The translations under genes were made by a program, and so were the position numbers. From Chthonomonas sp. UBA1950 (GTDB lineage: Bacteria; Armatimonadota; Fimbriimonadia; Fimbriimonadales; Fimbriimonadaceae): a DNA stretch of 64,000 nucleotides. How positions within the stretch are numbered: the stretch's first letter is position 1; each line of letters starts with the position of its first letter. The DNA lies in NCBI GenBank assembly GCA_002336105.1, contig DDEQ01000046.1, forward strand, positions 41,970 through 105,969, in the 5' to 3' direction. The notes under the pieces were generated by a model. It did not search any database. It was not told where the DNA came from and worked only from the letters and a program-made list of their open reading frames with translations. Shown piece after piece: positions 18,046 through 26,149 of the stretch.

Positions 18046-19383
18046 GTGAAGAAGGGAGTATCACATCGACTGATCACGGTTGGCAGTAGCCTCGCCGTAA
18101 CATGGATTTTCCTCCAGATCATCGCGGGATGCGGTGGTGGAGGGGGTGGAGGTACATCTGGGCTTTCAAGCTCTTCATCTGGGGGCTCATCTTCAAGCGG
18201 ATCGAGCGGCACAAGTAGCACGAGTAGCTCGAGCTCAACCAGTTCCACAAGTTCGTCGTCGACGAGTTCTTCATCCTCATCCGGAACATCAACAAGTTCT
18301 AGCGGCACAAGTTCGTCGACAAGCTCTACGTCTTCTAGTGGAACGAGCTCAACCAGCTCTAGTTCTTCTTCTGGGACCTCAACGAGTAGCACATCAAGCT
18401 CGGGGACGAGTACGAGTTCGACTAGTTCAACATCGTCAAGCTCTGGATCGAGTACAAGCACGTCCTCGACAAGCTCGACCTCCTCGAGTAGCGGAAGCGC
18501 TCCAATCACCGGCCAACTTCGGCAAAACGCTATTTACTTCGGTCATTACACCGGGACCGCAATGTACACCTCCATCCTACAAGATGGATCGAGTCGTGTA
18601 GATTATCCTGGGCTTAATGGTGACGTCTATTGCGTTACTCCAGATCCCGCAGCGAGTGGATACGTGTTCTATGCAGCCATTCCGTCTAACAGCACATTTT
18701 ATGGTTTGTATTACGGAACATCGATCAATACTGCATCGTCGCTAGCGTTGACGTCAGCAATATACGACGATATTTCGATGATCCAAACAACTACTACGGG
18801 TCCTGTCTATTTCGTCGCGAACGTTGCTGGAACGACCGGTCTCTATAAGTTCCAATCCGGATCTGGCACACTGATTACGGCAGCAACGACGGCAGCAACA
18901 AACTACACAGGTTCGCTTATCGCCTACACAAAGAATGTGAGCGGTACAGAAAAACTATACGTCCTGAACACATCCACTGGTATTGCGCGAGCAATCAGCT
19001 TTACAGGGAACGTGGCTTATCCTCAGATAAGCAAGGACAGTAACTACGTAGTATTTTCTGGAACGACAGATATAAATGATACGACCGGATGGAATCTTTA
19101 CGAAGTCAGCCTATCGACTCTTGTCGTAAAACAAATAACTACATCATCTACACTAAGCTTGCTAGGCGCATCTTATAACGACACTTTAACAAAGGTCTCC
19201 TGTATCGGAATTGCGGAGGATGGAACAAGCGGAGTTTATGTTGTGAACCGCAGTACAGGTGCGATCACTCAGATAGCTTCCGACAACGATGTGAATCTGG
19301 GAACATACTGGACCAACTCATACGGCAGGTCTTCTGGGTCGCGGACACCATTGTTAATCCAAAAGATTCTTAAACGCAAATAG
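18046..19383 (+). CDS. Putative lipoprotein with Ser/Thr-rich linker and TolB-like propeller
   Basis: 445 aa from GTG. A lipoprotein-type signal peptide (GSSLAVTWIFLQ, lipobox IIAGC with Cys28) is followed by GGGGGGG and a linker of about 110 residues made almost only of Ser, Thr and Gly. A globular domain of ~290 residues follows with repeated beta blades (GPVYFVANVAGTTGLYKFQ, ISKDSNYVVFSGTTDIND, TKVSCIGIAEDGTSGVYVVN), resembling WD40-like TolB/DPP repeats. Probably tethered on the outer face of a membrane and held away from it by the linker. It ends in a short basic tail (LIQKILKRK). No enzyme motif seen. Confidence 0.7.
   Translation: MKKGVSHRLITVGSSLAVTWIFLQIIAGCGGGGGGGTSGLSSSSSGGSSSSGSSGTSSTSSSSSTSSTSSSSTSSSSSSGTSTSSSGTSSSTSSTSSSGTSSTSSSSSSGTSTSSTSSSGTSTSSTSSTSSSSGSSTSTSSTSSTSSSSGSAPITGQLRQNAIYFGHYTGTAMYTSILQDGSSRVDYPGLNGDVYCVTPDPAASGYVFYAAIPSNSTFYGLYYGTSINTASSLALTSAIYDDISMIQTTTTGPVYFVANVAGTTGLYKFQSGSGTLITAATTAATNYTGSLIAYTKNVSGTEKLYVLNTSTGIARAISFTGNVAYPQISKDSNYVVFSGTTDINDTTGWNLYEVSLSTLVVKQITTSSTLSLLGASYNDTLTKVSCIGIAEDGTSGVYVVNRSTGAITQIASDNDVNLGTYWTNSYGRSSGSRTPLLIQKILKRK
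18161..18498 (+). repeat. Low-complexity Ser/Thr-codon tract
   Basis: About 340 nt of degenerate AGC/TCA/ACG-type codons encoding the linker of the lipoprotein above. Codons are varied rather than copied, so the amino-acid composition appears selected, not a simple DNA repeat expansion. The opposite strand stays open for 161 codons as a by-product. Confidence 0.85.
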
Positions 19384-19393
19384 GCTCGATCTG

Positions 19394-19440
19394 GGGCAGA
19401 GTGAGGGATCGTTCTCTAGAACGGTAAGCTAACTCTGCCC
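19394..19440 (+). promoter_or_regulatory. Nested hairpin directly before the amidohydrolase start
   Basis: Outer arms GGGCAGAG (19394-19401) and CTCTGCCC (19433-19440) enclose an inner CGTTCT/AGAACG hairpin with a 2-nt loop. The structure ends one base before the ATG at 19442. With no U-tract it is a poor terminator and could instead control access to the start codon. Confidence 0.45.
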
Positions 19441-19441
19441 T

Positions 19442-20956
19442 ATGAGCATTTACAAGAATTGTCGCATTGATACAAACAGCCCACTCCAGTGGTTTCAGGT
19501 AGATGAATTAGGACGCATAGCTGACTTCGGAATTGGGACACCTACATCCGAAGACGCCAATACTATTGATTTACTTGGCAGACACATCCAACCTGCTTTT
19601 GTCGACGCCCATTGCCACATTCTGCCAACGGGTTTAGACCTAATCAAACTCCATTTGGGAACGGCTAATTCTGTAGCTGACGTTCTAGACCTAGTTCGTC
19701 AGCGGCACGCTGACCACCCTGAGGGATGGATCCATGCCGTACACTACGACCAGAATAAATACGGCAAGGATGTTACTCTAGAAGAGCTGGACAAGATTTC
19801 TAGCATCCGACCTATCTTGTTAAGGCATGTGAGCGGTCATTCGTCAGTCGCGAACACTGCGGCGCTACTTGCAGCTGGCGTCCATGAGAACACTCCTGAT
19901 CCTGATGGGGGGCATTACGGCCGCGATGCCGATGGGCGGTTGAACGGACAGTTGTTTGAACATGCTCACGAAATAGTTACTAACGCATCGCCAAACCCAA
20001 CGCTAGAAGAAATGGTCGACGCGATTATGCTCGCCGGCGAATCAATGAATGCGTTTGGTATAAGTTGCGCCAGTGACATGATGACGGGTCGGTTTGATTT
20101 AGCCCTCGAACTCAACGCCTATCGAATAGCGGCAGAAAGAGGATGCAAGATTGCGACTCGTCTTTATTTGCAATGGAACACCGTTTTTGGACGTAAATCG
20201 CTCGACAAAGATCTCTTTGATGATTTGGTCAAGAAACTAGATCTCGCTCCTTCGAGCCGATGTAAGGTTGCTGGCATCAAGATCTTCGCTGACGGGGCGA
20301 TTGGTTCAGCGACAGCCGCAATCTACGGATCTTTCTCAGGTGCGACTTCGGACGGCCCCGTGTTAGCACATCACGCTCGGGCAGCCAAACATGCTGAAAA
20401 GGAAGTCAGCGGAACACTTATCTATTCACCAGAAAAGCTGAAAAAGATGGTGCTCACTGCACACGAGGTGGGTTACCAAGTATCAATCCACAGCATAGGG
20501 GATTACGCGACGGACCTAGTTCTCGACGCATTTGAGGCAACCGGCAACCCTGAGAAGCACCGCATCGAACATGCGATGATCCTGTCTGATAGCCAGATCG
20601 AACGACTCGCAAAACTCAATCCTTACGTGACGTTTCAGCCAGAGTTTTTGTGCCGATTTGCGCATAGCTATAAAAAGCAACTCGGGAATCGCTCGGCTAA
20701 TCTCATCCGCGTTCGCAGTGTTCTGGATGCAGGCTTACGGGTGAGTTTCAACTCGGATCGACCCATTGTTGCTGGCGACCCCAGAACCGGAATTGAAGCA
20801 GCCGTGAACCGCCCAGAGGGGTACAACCCAGCCGAGGCGTGTACTTACGCAGAAGCAATTTCGGCGTATACAGTCGAAGGTTCACGCGTGAACGGCGATG
20901 GCGATTACTGGGGAAGCCTGAGTCGTGGATCAAGCGGCGAGTTCGTATTCCTATGA
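19442..20956 (+). CDS. Amidohydrolase, YtcJ-like
   Basis: 504 aa metal-dependent hydrolase of the amidohydrolase 3 group. The first metal ligands are in DAHCHILPTGLD; the carboxylated-Lys-type segment in GIKIFADGAIGS; further His ligands in SIHSIGD and HRIEHAMIL; the final Asp in SFNSDRPI. The sequence LRHVSGHSSVANTAAL is typical of YtcJ proteins. No signal peptide, so cytoplasmic. The substrate is not known for most of the family. A complex hairpin abuts the start codon and a strong terminator follows about 100 nt downstream. Confidence 0.85.
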   Translation: MSIYKNCRIDTNSPLQWFQVDELGRIADFGIGTPTSEDANTIDLLGRHIQPAFVDAHCHILPTGLDLIKLHLGTANSVADVLDLVRQRHADHPEGWIHAVHYDQNKYGKDVTLEELDKISSIRPILLRHVSGHSSVANTAALLAAGVHENTPDPDGGHYGRDADGRLNGQLFEHAHEIVTNASPNPTLEEMVDAIMLAGESMNAFGISCASDMMTGRFDLALELNAYRIAAERGCKIATRLYLQWNTVFGRKSLDKDLFDDLVKKLDLAPSSRCKVAGIKIFADGAIGSATAAIYGSFSGATSDGPVLAHHARAAKHAEKEVSGTLIYSPEKLKKMVLTAHEVGYQVSIHSIGDYATDLVLDAFEATGNPEKHRIEHAMILSDSQIERLAKLNPYVTFQPEFLCRFAHSYKKQLGNRSANLIRVRSVLDAGLRVSFNSDRPIVAGDPRTGIEAAVNRPEGYNPAEACTYAEAISAYTVEGSRVNGDGDYWGSLSRGSSGEFVFL

Positions 20957-21058
20957 AATGGAACTTGCTTTCGAGAGTTTCAGTCATAAGAGATGGAACT
21001 CATATCCTCCTCGCAACACGGCGACTTGAAACTCAGAGCATCGGTGGAAAGTCGCTAG

Positions 21059-21095
21059 GCCGTTCCCCACAGTCCCCCGTGGGGACGGCTTTTTT
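21059..21095 (+). terminator. Strong intrinsic terminator
   Basis: GCCGTTCCCCAC (21059-21070) and GTGGGGACGGC (21079-21089) form an 11-bp stem with one bulged T, followed by six Ts. It serves the amidohydrolase gene and reaches the end of the convergent PilZ gene. Confidence 0.92.
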
Positions 21096-21702
21096 ATAGA
21101 TTAGGCATCGTAATTCTGGAGTCAAAACGTACACGCGCAACGCCTTCATTGCACGCCAGAACATAGCCATCGACGTTGACAAACGTTCCATCGATCACAA
21201 AGCGCACCTGAGCGCCACGTTTGAACGTGCTCGCAACTTTTACTCTTGCACCCAGTGGCGACAGATCGAGAAGTTGGCCCGACTCGTTATCGAGACTAGC
21301 TAGTTGTGAGCCGTAACACTTCCTAGGCTCCTCTCTTCGGTCGCGTTTTGCCGTCCATTTCGGCTTATTCACAAGCACTCCGTGTTCGTCGAGGTAGCGA
21401 ACTGAACTTTGGAATCGAATCACCCCATGCCCGGTCTCAGCTTGACCATTGACCAAATCGCCGATATTGAGCGGGTTTAGGTCAGCAGAAAAAATCGCTG
21501 GCTCAAGCCACCATCCTTCTTCGGATTCGTTGATAAATCGGCTTCGGAATAGCCCACCTGGACCTCTCAGCTTTACAATCGCTCCTCGGGAAGGAACATC
21601 CGTTTTCTGATTTTTTAGTTTGGTGAAGAAATAGCCGATCGCAAAACCAAATAATGCGAGGATAAATGTCGTTGATAGGTCACTGAGTAGCTGGGGTTTC
21701 AT
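21094..21702 (-). CDS. Membrane-anchored PilZ-domain protein
   Basis: 202 aa. An N-terminal membrane helix (residues ~10-27, FILALFGFAIGYFFTKL) is followed by a YcgR-N-like beta domain (~40-115) and a C-terminal PilZ domain. The c-di-GMP-binding parts are visible: the Arg-rich KRDRREEPRK (RxxxR) and DLSPLGARV (D/N-x-S-x-x-G). It should bind c-di-GMP and pass the signal to a membrane or periplasmic partner. It is the last gene of an overlapping four-gene set; the start overlaps the upstream TPR gene by 23 nt. Confidence 0.82.
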   Translation of the reverse strand: MKPQLLSDLSTTFILALFGFAIGYFFTKLKNQKTDVPSRGAIVKLRGPGGLFRSRFINESEEGWWLEPAIFSADLNPLNIGDLVNGQAETGHGVIRFQSSVRYLDEHGVLVNKPKWTAKRDRREEPRKCYGSQLASLDNESGQLLDLSPLGARVKVASTFKRGAQVRFVIDGTFVNVDGYVLACNEGVARVRFDSRITMPNL

Positions 21703-23212
21703 CGTCGGAGCCCTTTCGTTCTGCTTCTTCTTCGGTCTTTGCCGCGAGCGATTGCTTTATAGCTTCTCCTAAAGTGATTCGGCAGTCGATTAAGGCGTCT
21801 GCATTTTCACTTTCGGTGTAGGCTTGTAGCTCGGTTAGGCATTGAAGAAGCAACTTTTGGGCCAAAATCCACCGTTCTCTAGACTTATCAAATCGGGTCG
21901 GCGTCTTGACTGTCGCATAAAAGGTTGCTCTGGCAGAAGCTTGTCGTTTCAGCGCTTCAATCGCCACTGCAATCTCTTTGGAGTTCTTATGAACCGCAGC
22001 ACTCTGAACTAGATCTCTGAGTTGGTTACCCGCAGCAGCCGTGAGACGCGCCAAGGATTGCGATGCAGTCTGGAATCTATCCTCAACAATCAGGTCACTT
22101 GGGGTTGGATCGAGTTTGTCAACTTCACTCAAATCCAGTTTGACTCCCTCCTCGCCACCAATCATCGCCCGTGCTATGGATCGAAGGAAAAATAGCTGAG
22201 CGGTAGGAGAAGATTTGATGAATGGCTCGACCGCTTCGATGGCTCGCGCTGGGTCGTTTCCAGCAAGATATGTCTCCGCAGCCAATAGGACAGTGTCCTT
22301 TCCTTGCGGGTCTCTGGACAACGCTTCGTTGAGATCAACTTTCGCTTTTTCGACGTTGCCGGACGACAACCAAGCCCTAGCCGCCATGATACGCAAGAGG
22401 AGACTGTCTGGTATGAGACCGGAAGCGCGATCAGCTTCTCCTGCCGCCGCCTCGTATTCGCCCGCTCCCATAAGCGTCGAAATCAAGATTTTCCTTCGCT
22501 CTGCTTCAAAGGGTTTGGCGTCGACGGCATCTCGGGCGATCGCTATAGCTTGCGCGGTATTGCCGACTGACAAAAGCTGTCCGATCTCTGCTTTATAGGA
22601 AGTATCATCTGGTAATTCTGCAGGTGGAGTTGTGTTCGTGGGAATAACCGGCGCTTGGCCTTTCCCCGCATCTGGAGCAATGACGAGCGGAGCCGCCGAT
22701 AACCCTTTGAAAGCGTCTCGACTCATCTGAAGAACCCAAGTGCGAGCGAGTGATGCTGAACTGTTGTTGACATCGTATTTATCGCCCGTGCTAATTGTCA
22801 TCGACTGAGAATCCTTCCAAATTCGGTGTCCGCCTTGGAATAACTCTGCTTGGGCCTTAAAACTTTTCGTGTCCTCTAGGTTGACAACGTTCAACACGTA
22901 TGTTGCTCCGAGTGCTCGTGCGGCTTTCGAAACGGAGTCATCTGATGGCAAGTCAACGACTCGGGTGATCTTTCCATCAAGCATCGCCTGGCGGAATATA
23001 GGATCGGTGAACCCCCAGACAATCGGCGTAACCTTCCCTTGTTGGTCAAACTCTTGAGCTAAAGCATTCACTAGAATGCCTGAAGAAACTGGGAGAAACT
23101 TCTCTTTCGCGTTTTTGGGTCGGGGAACAATAAGGATCCTTGGCCCTTCTGCCAAGGAGAAGGAAACCAGCACCACAAACGCTATCGAGGCACACCAACG
23201 CGGGCTACCCAC
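21680..23212 (-). CDS. Exported TPR-repeat protein
   Basis: 510 aa from GTG 23212, chosen because it overlaps the upstream stop as GTGGGTAG and opens a proper signal peptide (GSPRWCASIAFVVLVSFSLA); the longer frame to 23329 would add 39 residues inside the previous gene. After the signal comes a domain of ~160 residues (GPRILIVPRPKNAKE), then tetratricopeptide repeats (GQLLSVGNTAQAIAIARDAV, AARAWLSSGNVEKAKVDLNE, AETYLAGNDPARAIEAVEPF), and a helical C-terminus with a charged tail. Likely a periplasmic scaffold. The partner genes on both sides overlap it, so it belongs to a complex with the zinc-ribbon and PilZ proteins by inference. Confidence 0.75.
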   Translation of the reverse strand: MGSPRWCASIAFVVLVSFSLAEGPRILIVPRPKNAKEKFLPVSSGILVNALAQEFDQQGKVTPIVWGFTDPIFRQAMLDGKITRVVDLPSDDSVSKAARALGATYVLNVVNLEDTKSFKAQAELFQGGHRIWKDSQSMTISTGDKYDVNNSSASLARTWVLQMSRDAFKGLSAAPLVIAPDAGKGQAPVIPTNTTPPAELPDDTSYKAEIGQLLSVGNTAQAIAIARDAVDAKPFEAERRKILISTLMGAGEYEAAAGEADRASGLIPDSLLLRIMAARAWLSSGNVEKAKVDLNEALSRDPQGKDTVLLAAETYLAGNDPARAIEAVEPFIKSSPTAQLFFLRSIARAMIGGEEGVKLDLSEVDKLDPTPSDLIVEDRFQTASQSLARLTAAAGNQLRDLVQSAAVHKNSKEIAVAIEALKRQASARATFYATVKTPTRFDKSRERWILAQKLLLQCLTELQAYTESENADALIDCRITLGEAIKQSLAAKTEEEAERKGSDDETPATQ

Positions 23213-24437
23213 CGTTGATAACCTTGATCGCCGTTCGACAAGCCTCCAGGCGAGCTTCCAGAGTTGAGCGGTTGCCTCTGCCGCTAGAGATCGCGCCTTC
23301 GCAGGCGCGGATTGCTCGGGTATAGGCATTGACAGCTTCTGACCTCTTGCCTAGCTTTTCATAGGACTGGCCGAGGCGCTGGTTCAACACAGTTGCGTCC
23401 CCACCTGCACGAATGGCCTTTTCGAACAGGTCAACGGCTCCGGAGAAATTTCCGACTAAGTAACGCTGATTTGCCGTACTCGTTAGGGCGGCTGCACCAC
23501 CAGCAGTGGATTCAACGTTGTCCGATCCGCCGTTGACCGGCCTTGAGGAACCTGTGTGAGTCGTAATTTCGATCGTTCCCGTGTTTTCCTTTTGAGGAGG
23601 AGTTACCGTGACTTCTGGCCCTGGCTCAGTGTCAACGTCGTTGTGTTTTTTGGGCTTTACTTCGTCACGATTGGAATTGTCGACTTGACGATCGCGATCC
23701 GAGTTGCTTTCAGCTTGGTTGTTCCTCGTTGTATCTCGATAAGGAAATGTTCCCGGAACTCCTGGCAACTCTAATCGAGCGGGGGGCAGTACTGGCTGAT
23801 CTTGAATTCGTGTTGCTGCGCCAGCATCGGAAGCCTCAGGCTTGACCTCATTGGTCTGAGGAGTCGATTTTGTTTCGGTCTTCGCCGTTTCTGGCTGAGG
23901 GGCTGGCGTCTGAATCTGAGGAGTTGGTAAGGGCTCAGTTTTCAGCGCGACTGTCTCAGGAGATTTGTTGCGCTGAATGAGGATAAATGCTCCAGCGCAG
24001 CAAACCAAAACAACCGTAGCAAAGGCTCCAACTAGAGCAGCCTTTTTATCTGAAGGAGCCCCGGCGTGAGTCGCGGCAGACATCAGCGCGCTACGCAACT
24101 GATTCCTCTTGATTTTATCAAGGTCCGAATCTGGGTTTAGCTCAACGATCTTTTCTGCGCATTCCAAAGCCTCGGGGATCTCCCCTCGACGCTCGTGACA
24201 AGCTGATTTCAGTGCAAGAGCCGCGATAGAGGTCGGATCAGTCGCAACAGCGGTATCGGCTATAGCAAGTGCCTCATCAACCTTATCGGCGTTCAGAGCG
24301 ACATTGCCTTGAGCGATTACATCTTCAAGCCGAACTTTCGCATCGGCTATGGCTTCTTGGTTAAGCGTTGCACCACAACGTTTACAAAAGGTGCTATCTA
24401 GGCTATTTAGGGTGCTGCACTGTTCACACGCGACCAT
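23205..24437 (-). CDS. Zinc-ribbon, TPR and single-TM protein
   Basis: 410 aa with an unusual build. Residues 1-25 are a zinc ribbon (CEQC, then CKRCG). TPR-type helices follow to ~115 (KVDEALAIADTAVATDP, GEIPEALECAEKIVELNP), then a membrane helix near 133-152 (ALVGAFATVVLVCCAGAFIL). A Pro/Thr/Glu-rich linker of ~150 residues follows, and a second TPR pair ends the protein (QRYLVGNFSGAVDLFEKAIR, LGKRSEAVNAYTRAIRA). So a cytoplasmic zinc/TPR part is joined through the membrane to an external TPR part. The start ATG lies inside the upstream HTH gene. Confidence 0.78.
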   Translation of the reverse strand: MVACEQCSTLNSLDSTFCKRCGATLNQEAIADAKVRLEDVIAQGNVALNADKVDEALAIADTAVATDPTSIAALALKSACHERRGEIPEALECAEKIVELNPDSDLDKIKRNQLRSALMSAATHAGAPSDKKAALVGAFATVVLVCCAGAFILIQRNKSPETVALKTEPLPTPQIQTPAPQPETAKTETKSTPQTNEVKPEASDAGAATRIQDQPVLPPARLELPGVPGTFPYRDTTRNNQAESNSDRDRQVDNSNRDEVKPKKHNDVDTEPGPEVTVTPPQKENTGTIEITTHTGSSRPVNGGSDNVESTAGGAAALTSTANQRYLVGNFSGAVDLFEKAIRAGGDATVLNQRLGQSYEKLGKRSEAVNAYTRAIRACEGAISSGRGNRSTLEARLEACRTAIKVINGG

Positions 24438-24934
24438 GTTGACGCAATTCTCCTCACGGACTCAGTCCGTTGACCCGCCGTACATTGTACCAACGACTGA
24501 CGGCGCGGGCTGTTATGGCGACCTCTGTGAGATTCTATCCGGTAGACGTCGCTAAGTCCAGTGTATACATAGACGTTGCGAGCACGGGTGATCTTCTTAA
24601 GTGCGGCAACAAAAATCTTCTGAGTTGCCTGTTTTGTGTTACCCAGCCGCTGGGCAATCGATTCGAAGGAATGTCCTTTCAGTCGATCATGAAGTACGCG
24701 GTTCTGTTTTTCGGTTAGGTTAGCAATACTCAGGACACCTTCCCACTCGTTATCGAGGAGAACATCCGAAGCCTCCCCTCGCATCATAGGCTCAATAGGC
24801 TTTTCGGACCCAACCTCCCTTCTCGACTTCAAACGGAGTTCTTGATCCGTGTAAAAGGGTGAGCTACTCTCATTTTCACAAAGTGCCAGGAGAGCGTCTG
24901 CCACAAATCTTAGGTTTTCGGCTGTCATCATCAC
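24407..24934 (-). CDS. HTH transcriptional regulator (sigma-region-4/LuxR-like helix-turn-helix)
   Basis: 175 aa. The central segment ANLTEKQNRVLHDRLKGHSF and SIAQRLGNTKQATQKIFVAA matches the L-T-x-x-Q...L-x-G-x-S-x-x-x-I-A-x-x-L-G pattern of sigma-70 region 4/LuxR-type DNA-binding domains. No receiver or sigma region 2 is present. The first gene of an overlapping operon (31-nt overlap with the next gene), so it probably controls its own operon. Three consecutive Met codons open the frame; the exact start is uncertain. An 8-bp inverted repeat lies 10 nt upstream of the start and is a natural operator candidate. Confidence 0.7.
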   Translation of the reverse strand: MMMTAENLRFVADALLALCENESSSPFYTDQELRLKSRREVGSEKPIEPMMRGEASDVLLDNEWEGVLSIANLTEKQNRVLHDRLKGHSFESIAQRLGNTKQATQKIFVAALKKITRARNVYVYTGLSDVYRIESHRGRHNSPRRQSLVQCTAGQRTESVRRIASTWSRVNSAAP

Positions 24935-24943
24935 ATCACCATA

Positions 24944-24965
24944 ATAGTAGATAGGTGTCTACTAT
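24944..24965. promoter_or_regulatory. Candidate operator palindrome upstream of the HTH operon
   Basis: ATAGTAGA (24944-24951) and TCTACTAT (24958-24965), 6-nt spacer, perfect arms. Located where a -10/start region of the minus-strand operon would be, so binding by the encoded HTH protein would block its own promoter. Confidence 0.5.
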
Positions 24966-25273
24966 ATGGGAGGCGGCAAAGAATTTTGTCAACCTATCTT
25001 TCGATAATTTGCAAGTTTTTTGGAAATCCTCTCATGGGCTGAGATTCCGAAAAATAAGTGATGCATGAATAACGTTATATCTCCTACTTAACACTATGCT
25101 AAGTCAACATATTTCATATCGGAATATTAAATATTTATAACAATATGGATGGTTTACCAGTTATTTACGTATTATCCATTTGTGAAAAGCACTGTTCTTA
25201 GACTTTAAGAGTGCCTATTTCACACGCGTTAACTTTCGCAGAGTCGCGAAACAACTCTCGTAAGGATCGGCGC
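24966..25273. other. AT-rich intergenic region between divergent genes
   Basis: About 308 nt with clearly lower GC than the surrounding genes, richest in A/T at 25070-25200 (AATATTAAATATTTATAAC). No ORF of note, no tRNA or riboswitch that I recognise. It must hold the promoters of the HTH operon and of the PEP-CTERM gene. Confidence 0.6.
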
Positions 25274-26065
25274 ATGAAACGACTGTTATTCGTATTACTC
25301 ACTACTATAGTTGTCACCCAAAATAGTCTGGCTATTGTTTTTTCGTTTGACCAGGAAGACTCGGCGCCAGCCGGAGGGCACAACAGCTACACGAACTGGA
25401 TCAAGGAGGTCGTTCCATTAGGTAATCAACCTGGAAAGTTCGATTTGAAGATTAACCTGGATGGTTTGCCTCGAACGTTATCACTCCCCGTCCTCGTTCT
25501 TAATGCGCCAATTGGCGAAGATGATCAAGGTCAGAATCACCCAAACGAATGGTCTGCAGTCGTTGAACCTAATGTGACGATGGCCATAGGGTCCGAACGT
25601 CAATCTGAAATTGTCAAGACGCGAACGAGTCTATTGGCAGCAGAGAGAGTCTCGACTACGCCTCGAACAAACCCGATCATAGTAAGTGAAGAGACGGCGG
25701 TGGCGACTACCATCCAGTCTGGAAACAAGGTCACAGCCATTCCATCGTTAATCAATAACTCGGAGCCAGACAATCAACTTGCGGAATCGTCAAACCGACT
25801 CGATGCAGCGGCTAACCCCATCCTTTCGTTGTATACGGAAAACTCGGTGTATAGAACCTCCGAGGAGCCGGAAGTGTATTCAAAGGTTGCCGAACAAATC
25901 GGCAAGTCTACAAGTACGGAAACTCGATCGGTCGAGACAACAGAGAGAGGGATCTCACGCTCAAGGTCAAGACTGGCTAATAACCTTTCGGTACCTGAGC
26001 CGATGACCGGATTTGTATTACTGGGAGGCTTGATCGGCTCGAAATACCGACGTAAACACAACTGA
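25274..26065 (+). CDS. PEP-CTERM sorting-signal protein
   Basis: 263 aa from ATG 25274, preferred over 25211 because a signal peptide starts there (MKRLLFVLLTTIVVTQNSLA) and AAGGAT lies upstream. The C-terminus is a textbook PEP-CTERM tail: VPEP, a hydrophobic run (MTGFVLLGGLIG) and a basic end (YRRKHN). Such tails are recognised by exosortase and the protein is delivered to the cell surface or matrix. The middle is Ser/Thr/Glu-rich and probably disordered or glycosylated, with no recognised domain. No exosortase gene lies in the window. The AT-rich upstream region suggests special regulation. Confidence 0.82.
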   Translation: MKRLLFVLLTTIVVTQNSLAIVFSFDQEDSAPAGGHNSYTNWIKEVVPLGNQPGKFDLKINLDGLPRTLSLPVLVLNAPIGEDDQGQNHPNEWSAVVEPNVTMAIGSERQSEIVKTRTSLLAAERVSTTPRTNPIIVSEETAVATTIQSGNKVTAIPSLINNSEPDNQLAESSNRLDAAANPILSLYTENSVYRTSEEPEVYSKVAEQIGKSTSTETRSVETTERGISRSRSRLANNLSVPEPMTGFVLLGGLIGSKYRRKHN

Positions 26066-26149
26066 GTCTGTTCCTGGAGTCTGCCCATCAAAGACTAATC
26101 CACTCAATAAGTTCCTCACATTATTGACGTGCAGGTACGCTCTCTCATC

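Noticed and set aside
18161..18498. Possible CRISPR or tandem repeat array
   Set aside because: No constant repeat unit or unique spacers; codon variation within Ser/Thr composition explains it.
18024..18509. 161-codon open frame on the minus strand rich in Leu, Val, Glu and Asp
   Set aside because: It is the complement of the Ser/Thr-codon linker of the lipoprotein gene; the regular composition keeps the strand open by chance.
23213..23329. N-terminal extension of the exported TPR protein
   Set aside because: It lies inside the upstream zinc-ribbon gene and would bury the signal peptide; the GTG at 23212 overlapping the stop is a better start.
24966..25273. Mobile element or attachment site in the AT-rich gap
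   Set aside because: No transposase fragment, terminal inverted repeats or direct repeats found at its edges.
26066..26149. Glycine riboswitch before gcvT
   Set aside because: The gap is only ~84 nt and shows no conserved glycine aptamer blocks; a TACGCT box close to the start suggests a leaderless promoter instead.
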